In this document: positions 1 through 7,473 of the stretch, in pieces
How the letters are laid out: every line of letters begins with the position of its first letter
Position numbering within the stretch: the first letter of the stretch is position 1
Source: Planctomycetota bacterium
GTDB lineage: Bacteria; Planctomycetota; UBA1135; UBA2386
Length of the DNA stretch: 9,049 bases
Assembly (NCBI GenBank): GCA_020425915.1
Contig: JAGQQZ010000184.1
Coordinates: 1-9,049, forward strand
Direction of reading: 5' to 3'
The notes under the pieces: model-generated
Database searches by the model: none
Told to the model about the DNA's origin: nothing
The model's input: the letters and a program-made list of their open reading frames with translations, nothing else
Translations under genes and position numbers: made by a program

Positions 1-1059
1 ATCCTCGCTGAGCGCGGCCGGGCTCCGGTAGCGCCGATCCGGCTCCTTCTCGAGGCAGTGCATGACGATGCAGTCGAGGTCGCCGCGCAGCCGGCGGATC
101 CATGGAACGGGCGGCTCGCCCGTCGACTTGGCGATCGCCGCTGCGCGGGCACTCGGCCGGGCCGGTTCGTCCTCTCGGATCCTGCGCTGCAGTTCCGACA
201 GCGGGATCCCACGCATGGAGTCGGCGTCGAACGGCAGCTTCCCGACGAGCAGCTGGTACAGCACGATCCCCAGCGAGTACACGTCGGTTCGCGTGTCGAT
301 CGCCGCGAAACTCGCGTCCGCCTGCTCCGGCGACATGTAGCCAGGGGTTCCGAGCAGCTGGCCCTCCACGGTGAGGAGCGACCGATCGGTATCGTCCGTA
401 TCGATCGCACGCGCGAGCCCGAAGTCGATGATCTTCGGGCGCGCCACTTGGTTCTCGCGTGCGACGAGCACGTTGGTCGGTTTGAGGTCGCGGTGCAGCA
501 CGCCTCGCTGGTGTGCGTGCTGGACGCCGGCGCAGACGTCTCGGAACAGCTCGAGGCGCGCTCGAAGGTCCAACTGATGCGTCTCGCAGAACCGGTGGAT
601 CGGTTCGCCGTCGACGTACTCCATCACGAAGTACGGGCGACCTTCGGTGGAGAGACCGCCGTCGAACACCTGCGCGATGTTCGGGTGATTCATGGACGCC
701 AGCGTCTGGCGCTCGCTCGCGAATCGCGCGACGACCTGCTTCGAGTCCATGCCGAGCTTGATCAGCTTGAGCGCGACGCGTCGTTGCACCGGCGTTTCCT
801 GCTCGGCCAGGTACACGGTCCCCATGCCGCCTTCGCCGAGGACCGAGAGGATGCGGTACGGGCCGATCCGCGCCGGTGGCGCCGCGGCCGCGTGTTCGGT
901 CGACGCGCCCAGCGCCGCCAGTGCGCGGATCTGGTCCGCGTGTCCCGGTTCGGCGTCACACAGCGCGTCCAGTTCGCGTGCTCGGGTTTCCGCCGGGAGT
1001 TGGAACAACTCGAGGACGCGCGCTTCGAGTGCGTCGGGAAGCCAGGCGTCGTCCGTCAT
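1..1059 (-). CDS. Hanks-type Ser/Thr protein kinase, C-terminus cut off by the window edge
   Basis: The 353 residues inside the window make an N-terminal lead of about 65 residues followed by an almost complete protein kinase domain. Visible motifs are the glycine loop GEGGMG (75-80), the ATP-binding lysine K98 in VALK, the catalytic loop HRDLKPTN with D191, DFG at 212-214, and an SPE version of the APE motif at 244-246. All catalytic residues are present, so the kinase should be active and phosphorylate Ser/Thr in the cytoplasm. The lead (residues 10-50, LCDAEP around 33-38) matches the start of the second kinase in this window. I therefore prefer ATG 1059; an in-frame ATG lies 7 codons upstream at 1080. 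Neither start has a clear Shine-Dalgarno site. The frame is open to base 1, so a TM segment and sensor domain probably follow outside the window. It is divergent from the sigma factor gene, 104 bases away. Confidence 0.93.
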   Translation of the reverse strand, partial: MTDDAWLPDALEARVLELFQLPAETRARELDALCDAEPGHADQIRALAALGASTEHAAAAPPARIGPYRILSVLGEGGMGTVYLAEQETPVQRRVALKLIKLGMDSKQVVARFASERQTLASMNHPNIAQVFDGGLSTEGRPYFVMEYVDGEPIHRFCETHQLDLRARLELFRDVCAGVQHAHQRGVLHRDLKPTNVLVARENQVARPKIIDFGLARAIDTDDTDRSLLTVEGQLLGTPGYMSPEQADASFAAIDTRTDVYSLGIVLYQLLVGKLPFDADSMRGIPLSELQRRIREDEPARPSARAAAIAKSTGEPPVPWIRRLRGDLDCIVMHCLEKEPDRRYRSPAALSED

Positions 1060-1163
1060 GCGAGTCGAATCGAACTGCATCGGGAAACGCTTTGCCAGGA
1101 GTTCGACCGCACCGACACGACGGTGACGCGGGGCCGGGAACGATCCGCCCCGATCCGAATCCG
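1060..1163. promoter_or_regulatory. Divergent gap between kinase and sigma factor genes
   Basis: This 104-base gap lies between two divergent genes, so it should hold a promoter for each. A GGAAC element like the -35 box of many ECF promoters lies at 1137-1141 in the plus direction. A matching -10 box would fall near 1157-1163. That would start transcription at or after the ATG at 1164 and would favour one of the later sigma start codons. No convincing -10 hexamer is visible, so the promoter itself is inferred from gene layout only. Confidence 0.3.
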
Positions 1164-1862
1164 ATGACCGAAGCCCGTCGTACCGCACCATGGTCGCTCG
1201 GACGGGTGGACTCCCTCCAGGGGCTCCCATACCATCACGAGACCTTGGTCGAGCCGATCCCGGACCATCCCACGGTCGTCCTCGTCGAGCGCGCGCAGGC
1301 CGACGACGCGACCGCCCTGAACCAACTGTTCGCTCGGTTCCTGCCGCGGGTACGCAGGATCGTGGCCGTGCGGTTGCACTGCACCTCGCGCGACCTCCTC
1401 GACCTCGACGATGTCGTGCAGGATTCGATGGTGGATGCGTTCCGCGGCCTTTCGAAGTTCGACATCGAATCCGACGGAAAGTTGTGCGCGTGGCTCTCGA
1501 AGATCGTCGAGAACCGGATTCGAATGACGCTGCGCTCCGCGAAGGCAAAGAAGCGCGGTGGTGGAGCCGTCCGACGGTTCTCGGACGCGAGTGGCTCGTT
1601 TCGCGAGTCGGCTGTGCCCGGAGGTGGTGCCACGCCGAGTCAGAACGCCCAGGGGGGCGAGCTCGGTGATCGGATCGAGGACAATCTCCAGCTGCTGACC
1701 GAGCGGCAACGCGAGGTCATCGTCCACCGGTTCTTCTGCGACATGTCGTACGACGAGGTCGCCGAGGCGATGGGGCTCGATGGGCCGGATTCGGCCCGAG
1801 CGATCTACAGCCGCGCGCTCCGGGCCCTCGGGTCACGCATCGGTTCCGACACCGCGGACTAG
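1164..1862 (+). CDS. ECF-type RNA polymerase sigma factor
   Basis: A 232-residue sigma-70 family protein with the two-domain layout of ECF factors. Region 2 covers about residues 48-131, with the polymerase-binding helix around LLDLDDVVQDSMVDAFRGL (78-96) and the -10-recognition helix ending in a basic stretch (AKAKKR, 126-131). A polar, Gly/Ser-rich linker (132-168) leads to region 4 (about 170-226), where LTERQREVIVHRF and SYDEVAEAMG form the helix-turn-helix that reads the -35 element. The style resembles the Planctomycetes-specific ECF subfamilies, which often sit beside Ser/Thr kinases, as here. The gene is divergent from one kinase and convergent with another; no anti-sigma gene is visible. 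Kinase control of the factor is inference. The start is uncertain: ATG 1164 is the longest plausible choice, while GTG 1206 and TTG 1245 are in frame and lose no conserved region. None has a strong Shine-Dalgarno site. It ends with TAG. Confidence 0.9.
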   Translation: MTEARRTAPWSLGRVDSLQGLPYHHETLVEPIPDHPTVVLVERAQADDATALNQLFARFLPRVRRIVAVRLHCTSRDLLDLDDVVQDSMVDAFRGLSKFDIESDGKLCAWLSKIVENRIRMTLRSAKAKKRGGGAVRRFSDASGSFRESAVPGGGATPSQNAQGGELGDRIEDNLQLLTERQREVIVHRFFCDMSYDEVAEAMGLDGPDSARAIYSRALRALGSRIGSDTAD

Positions 1863-1904
1863 TGCCGTGCACCTTGCAGTGGCCGCACCGCGGGTCGCGG
1901 CACT
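1861..1904 (+). terminator. Weak inverted repeat after the sigma factor stop
   Basis: The 7-base arms 1861-1867 (AGTGCCG) and 1898-1904 (CGGCACT) are perfectly complementary around a 30-base loop. The arms overlap the sigma stop codon and lie in the 46-base gap between two convergent genes. A shorter alternative stem inside the loop pairs GCCGC with GCGGC. No T-run follows on either strand, so this is at best a rho-independent-like or pausing structure. It could be a chance pairing in GC-rich DNA. Confidence 0.22.
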
Positions 1905-1908
1905 TCGA

Positions 1909-4900
1909 TCATCGCACTGGGCGAGCGGGCCGCACACCGAGACCTGGCATCGCGACCGACGAACCGAGCTTGCGTCGCTTGGAGCTGCGCGCGTGATCGG
2001 GAGGGTCCTGGAACGACCCGCCACGCACCACCCGCGGTCCGGGGCCGTCCCCGTGCAGGCCATCCCCGGTCCTGGCAGGACCGATTTCCGCTCGATACGT
2101 GTCGCGACACCATTCCGCGACGTTGCCGTGCATGTCGTGTAGGCCGAACGCGTTGAACGCGTAGCTGCCGACCGGCGCCGCGAACACGCTGCCGTCCTCG
2201 ATGTCCTGCGCTGTCGCCCAGCCCGTTCCGGCGTTCTGCGCCGTGCGATCGGCGACGTTCGCGAATCCGGTCAGCGACTCCGCCGTGCGGCCCGACGACC
2301 AGCGCGAGGTCGTCCCCGCGCGACACGCGACTTCCCATTGGTATTCGGTCGGCAACTCGAGCCGGAACCGTCGCATCAGCTCCGCGCATTGGCTCCAGTC
2401 GACTTGCTCGACCGGTAGCGCTCGATCCCGAGCGACGTCGACACCCGTCCGCGGCTCGTCCTCCTCGTTGTGGAAGCTCGGCGCCTCACCGCGGCTGAGT
2501 CGCGACCATTGCCCTCGTGTCAGTTCGAAGCGCGACAGGAAGAACGGGTCGAGCTTCGCCAGATTGAGCTTCTCGCTTCGTGTCGCCTGCGGCGAGAAGT
2601 TCGGCCATTGCGAGTTCTCGGACTGTTCCCCGACGAACGTCCTACCCCCGGGCACGAGGACGAAGACGATGCCGGTCTCGCCGGTGACTTCGATCGTGCC
2701 GTCAGCCGCGTGCCGCGGCACGACCGTCGGGTCGGCCGCCGAACGCAGATCGTAGAACTCCCACAGGCGAGTCACGGGGTTCATCCCGATCGGTACGAGG
2801 CCCGGTTGTGGGCGGAGGTCGATCCGAGAGTCGGCGTACAGGTTGCTCGCGGTCTCTCCGTCGGCCCGCGCGATCGCATCGCGCGCGAGATCCCACGCCT
2901 TGGCGTGGGATTCCCGTACCTCGGCGAATCGGCGGCACCACGCGGCCCGCTCCTCCATGCGCGGTACGTCGACGTCGAGGAACTGCTCGATTCCCGAAAT
3001 CGCTTCGCGGAGCGCCTCGTGCAGGAAGGCGTCGCGATCGTCCGCGAAATCGAACGTCGACCTCGCGGCGATCGCAGGCTCGAGAGCCGCGACCTCGGCC
3101 GCGAGTTCCTCGATCTGATGATCCCAAGCCGCGCTGTTCCCGAGTTCGATGACTTCCTCCAGGTACCGTCGGGCTCGCCCGAGGTCGACCGGCACGGACA
3201 GCTCCTCTCCGATCTGGAACGCTCGCGCGAACGCCTTGCGCGCCCCCTCGTCGTCGCCGAGGTCCAGGAGTGCGTACGATTCGTTGAGCGAGAGCCCGAA
3301 CACGTCCGTCTCCGAAAGGTCGCCGCGTTCCAAGGCGCAACGAACGATCGCGAGCGCTTCGGCCGCACGTCCGTACTCGGTCCGCCCGGGCCCGGCGAGC
3401 GGTCGGACGAGATCCAAGACAGCCGTCGTCGCGGCGGGCACGTCGGTCGGATCGATCGACGCCGACTGCCACGTGTGGGTGCCCTGCCGCACGGCTCGCG
3501 AATCACGCAACCATCGCAGCTGCGCTTCGTTCCGGACGAACTCCGCGTAGCGGGGATGGGCTTCGCGGTCCGCCTCGCGTTCCTCGGCGGTCCACTCGAG
3601 GGCTCGGGCTTCCAAGTCGCCGACCGTGGTTCGCAACTCGGGCAGCACGCGGCGCAATCCCTCTCCGTAACGCTGCATCCACGCTGCGATGTCGTCGTGT
3701 TGATCCGGCCATGAGGGGTCGAGCTCCGGTGCCGTACGACGCGCGTCGCGCAGTTCGAGAACGGCCTTGAGGTGATCGAAATCGGCGAGGTGTGTCTCTG
3801 CCGACTTGCGTGCGCGTGACGCGCCGACCGCGAACCAGATCGACGTCACCGTTCCGATCACGAGCGCCAACGCCACCGCGGTGACCGCGGCGACCATCAG
3901 CCGGTGTTTGCGCACGAAGCGCCGCACGTGGTAGGCCGACCCCGGTGGCCGCGCCGACACGGGCTCGTGCCGCAGGTAGCGGTCGATATCGGCGCCGAAT
4001 TCGGCCGCCGACTGATAGCGGCGCTCCGGCTCCTTCGCGAGTGCCTTCATGACGACCCAGTCGAGGTCGCCGCGCAGGCTCGACAGCCATCGGCGTCGGG
4101 TCTCGTCCGGGTTCGTCGTCGTGGCACTCACACGGGTGCTCGGTCGCGCGGGGTAGTCCTCGCGAATCAGGCGGCGCAATTCGTCGAGGTCACCGCCTGC
4201 GTCGTCCAAGTGGAACGGCAAGACGCCCGCGAGCAGTTCGTAGAGCACGACGCCGAGCGAATACACATCCGTCCGCGTGTCGATGTCGTCGTTCGCCGCG
4301 ACGGCTTGCTCGGGGGACATGTAGACCGGAGTCCCGATGAGCTGCCCTTGCAGTGTGTAGAGGGTCGATTCGACCTCGCGTTGCGCGGTCGCCCGGGCGA
4401 GTCCGAAGTCGATGATCTTCACGACTGGCTCACCGTCCTCGAACGTGACCAGCAGATTGGTCGGTTTCAGGTCTCGGTGGATGACGCCCTTCTGGTGCGC
4501 GTGCTCGACCCCGGCGCAGACCTGCCGGAACAACGTCAAGCGCTCGTGCAAGCTGCTCTCGTGCCGAGCGCAGTGACTCGAGATCGGCTCGCCATCGACG
4601 TACTCCATGACGAAGAACGGGCGACCGTCCTGGGTCAATCCACCGTCGAAGACCTTGGCGATGCTCGAGTGGTTCATCAGGGCGAGCGCCTGACGTTCGG
4701 CCTCGAATCGCGCCACGACCTCCCTCGAGTCCATACCGAGTTTGATCAGCTTGATCGCGACCAGGCGCCGCACCGGACTTTCCTGCTCGGCGAGGAACAC
4801 CGAACCCATGCCGCCTTCGCCGAGGGTCCGGACGATTCGGTACGGACCGATCCGCTCAGGGTGCGCCGGATCCTCGGACAGCATCGAGTGAAGTCCGGCC

Positions 4901-5031
4901 AGGGCTCGAATCGTCTCGACCTGCGAGGGGTGCTCCGCGCACAGCTGCGCGATCGCGACCTCGCGCTGGGCCTGCGTCAGCACGGCGATGCGTTCGATCG
5001 CACGTTCCAGGTCGGGGTCGAATTCGGTCAT
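1909..5031 (-). CDS. Membrane-spanning Ser/Thr kinase fused to a non-catalytic FGE/SUMF1-like domain
   Basis: A 1040-residue protein. Residues 1-60 form the same lead as in the first kinase. The kinase domain (about 62-355) has GEGGMG (71-76), K94, HRDLKPTN with D187, DFG (208-210) and SPE (239-241), so it looks active. One hydrophobic helix (about 379-401) follows a basic stretch, placing the kinase in the cytoplasm and the rest outside the membrane. Residues 402-780 are charged and probably helical, with no repeat or domain I recognise. Residues 786-1036 are an FGE-sulfatase/SUMF1-like domain, shown by LVPGG, LPTEYQWEVACRAG, FGLHDMHGNVAEW and VVRGGSF. Real formylglycine-generating enzymes carry a catalytic Cys pair shortly after RGGS; here that stretch (QDPPDHARSSKRRK) has no Cys, so the domain probably binds a ligand or partner. 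The ATG at 5031 has no clear Shine-Dalgarno site and the stop is TGA. The 286-base gap upstream holds no gene I can support. A sensor-kinase role is inferred. Confidence 0.93.
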   Translation of the reverse strand: MTEFDPDLERAIERIAVLTQAQREVAIAQLCAEHPSQVETIRALAGLHSMLSEDPAHPERIGPYRIVRTLGEGGMGSVFLAEQESPVRRLVAIKLIKLGMDSREVVARFEAERQALALMNHSSIAKVFDGGLTQDGRPFFVMEYVDGEPISSHCARHESSLHERLTLFRQVCAGVEHAHQKGVIHRDLKPTNLLVTFEDGEPVVKIIDFGLARATAQREVESTLYTLQGQLIGTPVYMSPEQAVAANDDIDTRTDVYSLGVVLYELLAGVLPFHLDDAGGDLDELRRLIREDYPARPSTRVSATTTNPDETRRRWLSSLRGDLDWVVMKALAKEPERRYQSAAEFGADIDRYLRHEPVSARPPGSAYHVRRFVRKHRLMVAAVTAVALALVIGTVTSIWFAVGASRARKSAETHLADFDHLKAVLELRDARRTAPELDPSWPDQHDDIAAWMQRYGEGLRRVLPELRTTVGDLEARALEWTAEEREADREAHPRYAEFVRNEAQLRWLRDSRAVRQGTHTWQSASIDPTDVPAATTAVLDLVRPLAGPGRTEYGRAAEALAIVRCALERGDLSETDVFGLSLNESYALLDLGDDEGARKAFARAFQIGEELSVPVDLGRARRYLEEVIELGNSAAWDHQIEELAAEVAALEPAIAARSTFDFADDRDAFLHEALREAISGIEQFLDVDVPRMEERAAWCRRFAEVRESHAKAWDLARDAIARADGETASNLYADSRIDLRPQPGLVPIGMNPVTRLWEFYDLRSAADPTVVPRHAADGTIEVTGETGIVFVLVPGGRTFVGEQSENSQWPNFSPQATRSEKLNLAKLDPFFLSRFELTRGQWSRLSRGEAPSFHNEEDEPRTGVDVARDRALPVEQVDWSQCAELMRRFRLELPTEYQWEVACRAGTTSRWSSGRTAESLTGFANVADRTAQNAGTGWATAQDIEDGSVFAAPVGSYAFNAFGLHDMHGNVAEWCRDTYRAEIGPARTGDGLHGDGPGPRVVRGGSFQDPPDHARSSKRRKLGSSVAMPGLGVRPARPVR

Positions 5032-5317
5032 GCGGCGAGGGTCGGACTCGAGTGACGGGCGGAGCGCATGGTGTTCGTCGCGACGGTAGCGTGCTCGGGT
5101 GTGCGTGAAGGCGCAAGCGCTCGGCGGCTCGCGCTCCGGCGACGGCCCCTGGCGTCTGCCGAGGGCCGCGAGTCAGAGGAGGGGGGCGGATATGGAGGAT
5201 TCGTGCGCGCGTGGCCGCAGCGAGGCCTGCTGAAGGCACTCATGCGGGGACGCCGCCCGGCGAAGCACGTTTTTCCGGTTCTGTTCGCGGTTTCGTCGGG
5301 GACGCCGCTGGTCCCGG

Positions 5318-6160
5318 TCAGCCGTTCGCCTTGTCGACCCCCGACGAGGTCCACGGCCTGGCGACGCGCGGCTCGCCGACCGCCTGGCCGATCGCGAAGC
5401 GTCCCACGACGCGCAACGCCTTGCGTCGCAGCCAGCCCGGTCGCACCCGCGACTCGATCGGGGCGTAGTGCGCGCGGGTCGGCTCCGGCAGCATCGGCAG
5501 GATCGACTCCGGCTTCGAGGAAACCCCGATCATCTCGCCGATGCGCAGGATGTGTCGCGCGTGCTTCTCGACCTGATCGCTCGTGCCGGCGTAGCGGTTC
5601 TCGACGGCGCGGCTGAACGCTTCGAGGAGTTCGCGATCGTCGGTGAACGGGATCCCGAAGATGCGATAGGTCTTGGCCATGTAATTCAGGTGCCAGCGCC
5701 TCTCGTCGTCCGAGATGTCGTCGCACTGCCGTTCGACGTTCTCGAACAGGCTCGAGCCGAAGTAGCTCATCATCCAAGGCGGGATCCGCAGCTTCGCGTG
5801 TCGCGCCATGATGGACCGCAGGAGCTCCCGCACGGCCGGCGACGAGATCCCACCGGTCGCTTCGCGCCCCGAGTCCGTCACCGCGCGGATGAACAGGTCG
5901 GTCTCGTAGAACGACTGCGCCATGCTCCGCAGCGAGGCGAACCGCGCCGGGAACCGCGCGTCGTGCATGCGGATGAAGTCGACGAGCAGGAAGAAGTTCA
6001 GATAGGCGCCGATCCCCGGTCGGTAGCCACAGCGGAACCAGAGCCGGCTGACCGTGCGCAGCTCCTCCGCGAATTCGGGCCCGAGCCGAGCCGGGTCGAA
6101 CGAGTCGCCGAACGGCGGATCGAAGCGGTCGAACAGCGAAGCGATTGCGGCGTCGGGCAT
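5318..6160 (-). CDS. Helical protein with possible MpaB/DUF2236 oxygenase resemblance
   Basis: A 280-residue protein I do not recognise with confidence. It has no signal peptide and no clear membrane helix; the most hydrophobic stretch (AYLNFFLLVDFI, 52-63) is short. Its helical pattern and the stretches YETDLFIRAVTDSGREA (85-101), SIMARHAKLRIP (116-127) and YMAKTYRIFGIP (160-171) recall the MpaB/DUF2236 (rubber oxygenase-like) family. That family binds haem through conserved His and Arg residues, and H121 is a candidate. This is a memory-based resemblance, not a match. ATG 6160 is preferred because GGGAGAG (6172-6178) lies 11 bases upstream; an in-frame GTG at 6172 would sit against that site. 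The stop is TGA. It lies 137 bases downstream of the thioredoxin-like gene and in the same direction, so they may share a transcript. The tail (240-280) is basic and then polar, and is probably disordered. Confidence 0.8.
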   Translation of the reverse strand: MPDAAIASLFDRFDPPFGDSFDPARLGPEFAEELRTVSRLWFRCGYRPGIGAYLNFFLLVDFIRMHDARFPARFASLRSMAQSFYETDLFIRAVTDSGREATGGISSPAVRELLRSIMARHAKLRIPPWMMSYFGSSLFENVERQCDDISDDERRWHLNYMAKTYRIFGIPFTDDRELLEAFSRAVENRYAGTSDQVEKHARHILRIGEMIGVSSKPESILPMLPEPTRAHYAPIESRVRPGWLRRKALRVVGRFAIGQAVGEPRVARPWTSSGVDKANG

Positions 6161-6297
6161 GGTTCGCGTCACTCTCCCGTTTGGCGCTGGTGGTGGGGTT
6201 CGGGCACCAACGTACGGGTTCGAGTGCTTCCTCGAGCCTCGGATCGTGGAACGACCCTTCGGATTCGACGAAGTCGGAGACACCGAGCCGTGAGAGA

Positions 6298-7302
6298 CTA
6301 CCGCGTCGCGCGCTCTCGCTGCTTCTTCAATCGCTCCTGGCCGCGGAACTCCCGGTGGCGCCGGTCCACGCCGCGGTTGTTGTCGTAGTGCAGCGTGCCG
6401 TAGTCGACGAACGCGTCGAGATCGAAATCGTCCCAGGCGACGAACGGGCGTCGCGACATGCGCTCGTGCACGAGCACGTTGATCGGCTTCATCCGCCACG
6501 TGCCGTTCGCCTCGGTCACGGGTTCGCCGTTCGCGTCGCGAAGGAAGGTGTCGCGCCGTTCGGACTGGCCGCGATGGCGTTCGAAGTGGGCGTCGAAGTT
6601 CTGCCAGGTGCTGCGGGCGTAGGTCTCCGGCGATTGCGTGTAGACCTCGCGGCGGTGCATGCGTCGATACATCCGCGTCTTGGTCTCGACGCTCTTGCCC
6701 TGGTCCTCCCAGAGCTTGGCGATCCGTTTCGCGAAGCGCAGTTCGCGCGCCAGGTCGTCCGGGTGCCAGAACCCCGGCAGCGCATGGAGGACGACGAGGT
6801 CGGGCGACAGCACGAAGATCTGCGTGTTGCGCGGCCCGGCGCCGTTGGTCGTCGCGACCGCGGTCTGCCGACGGTCGTATCCACACGAGTAGCCGACGTA
6901 GTCCTCGCGACGGATGTTCTTCCAGCCGACGACGAAGTCGGTGCGCAGCATCTCGAACAGTTCGGGTTGCGGAAGGGAAACTCCCCTCAACGATTGCGCA
7001 GCGCTTCAAGCGTAGCCGTCGAGATCGCCGAGCAGCTGCAACCACAGGATCGGCTTGCCGGTCTTCTGCGCCTCGATCTGTGCCGTCGAGAGGCGCTTGT
7101 GCCATTCGAGTTCGGTCACGACCCGCTTGACCGAACGCGACAGGTCGACTCCGGCGACGCGCGTCGCGAGGAATTCCTGCTTGGTCGTCGTCGCGGTCTC
7201 GTTCGCGGGGATGTCCGCGAGCGTGTGGGGGATCAACGCGCCTTGCGCGGCGGCGGTGCCGGCGAGGAGGCAAACGGCGAACGTGGACAGACGTCGCTGC
7301 AT
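6298..7302 (-). CDS. Exported thioredoxin-like protein with an in-frame TGA, probable selenoprotein
   Basis: The frame from ATG 7302 to TAG 6298 is 334 residues long if the TGA at 7006-7008 (residue 99) is read as selenocysteine. Residues 1-20 are a signal peptide (basic MQRR, a hydrophobic stretch, then AAAQ), so the protein should act outside the cytoplasm. Residues 65-190 look like a thioredoxin fold: an LSTAQIEAQKTGKPILWLQL helix and first strand (71-90), U99 where the redox Cys normally sits, then TQIFVLSPDLVVLHALPGF and a helix (DDLARELRFAKRI), matching the second half of the fold. There is no CxxC. The only other Cys in the predicted mature protein is C140 in YSCGY. The last 140 residues are charged and match no domain I know. 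The start is secure because AAGGAG lies 8 bases upstream. Coding-style codon use continues long past the TGA, so a decayed pseudogene is less likely. A recent nonsense mutation or a base-call error remains possible. Substrate unknown. Confidence 0.75.
6966..6991 (-). promoter_or_regulatory. SECIS-like hairpin after the in-frame TGA
   Basis: Read on the minus strand, a lower stem pairs GUUG (6988-6991) with CAAC (6966-6969). An upper stem pairs AGGG (6984-6987) with CCCU (6974-6977). The loop is GAGUUU (6978-6983), and four unpaired bases (6970-6973) bulge on the 3' side. The loop begins 22 nt after the TGA. Known bacterial SECIS elements lie inside the coding region just after the UGA, have a small apical loop with a G in its first two bases, and often carry a GU that contacts SelB; the E. 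coli fdhF loop AGGUCU is the model. All these traits are present here. Energy and conservation were not computed. Confidence 0.62.
7006..7008 (-). other. In-frame TGA read as probable selenocysteine codon (residue 99)
   Basis: The codon sits between GAC GGC TAC GCT and AGC GCT GCG, in the same frame as both the 98 codons before and the 235 codons after. No shift of frame is needed to join the halves. A single base change (TGA to TGC or TGT) would give Cys, the usual counterpart of Sec. The kinase/SUMF1 gene and the 5318-6160 gene both end with TGA, so TGA is a normal stop in this genome and any readthrough must depend on local context. Confidence 0.72.
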
Positions 7303-7310
7303 CGGGATGG

Positions 7311-7316
7311 CTCCTT
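7311..7316 (-). promoter_or_regulatory. Strong ribosome binding site of the selenoprotein gene
   Basis: AAGGAG on the minus strand is separated by 8 bases from the ATG at 7302. It is the best Shine-Dalgarno site in the window. It fixes the start so that the signal peptide is included and shows that translation begins well upstream of the in-frame TGA. Confidence 0.8.
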
Positions 7317-7343
7317 GAGTCCAGGGACCGGGGCGAGGGAGTG

Positions 7344-7358
7344 CGGTCTCGGAGACCG
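7344..7358. repeat. Perfect 15-base palindrome upstream of the selenoprotein gene
   Basis: CGGTCTC and GAGACCG are exact reverse complements around a single central G. The palindrome lies 42-56 bases upstream of the selenoprotein ATG and 116 bases downstream of the nitrilase stop. Its symmetry fits a dimeric regulator site. As RNA it could fold only with a shortened stem, and no T-run follows it on the minus strand, so a terminator is less likely. Its role is unknown. Confidence 0.4.
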
Positions 7359-7473
7359 GCTCCGACCTATCGAGCCGAGACAGGGATCGCGCGTAACCGC
7401 CAATGTCGGGTTTCCCCGTGGATCCACGCCTGGAGCACTTGGTCGGCAGGTGCGATTGATCGATGCCGCGGCG

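Noticed and set aside
58..1167. A 369-codon open frame on the plus strand
   Set aside because: It lies opposite the first kinase, whose catalytic motifs are complete on the minus strand. The plus-strand product is Arg-rich and low in complexity.
2470..3714. Long plus-strand open frames, here and at 3904-5055
   Set aside because: Both are opposite the 1040-residue kinase gene and arise from its codon bias. No domain or ribosome site supports them.
5245..5308. 12-base direct repeat CGGGGACGCCGC at 5245-5256 and 5297-5308, with a small GGGAC/GTCCC hairpin at 5299-5315
   Set aside because: The repeat is short and made of common GC-rich words. The hairpin has only 5 base pairs and no T-run, so it does not support a terminator or attachment site.
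6257..6273. CTTCG/CGAAG hairpin downstream of the selenoprotein gene
   Set aside because: It has only 5 base pairs with a 7-base loop and no T-run after it on the minus strand, so it is too weak to call a terminator.
6298..6990. Separate gene starting at TTG 6988-6990
   Set aside because: The TTG lies inside the predicted hairpin, has no good Shine-Dalgarno site at the right distance, and would start in the middle of a thioredoxin-like fold. The frame continues upstream across the TGA.
6298..7302. Genome-wide reassignment of TGA (to Trp or Gly)
   Set aside because: The genes at 1909-5031 and 5318-6160 end properly at TGA, and Trp in these genes is encoded by TGG, so TGA works as a normal stop here.
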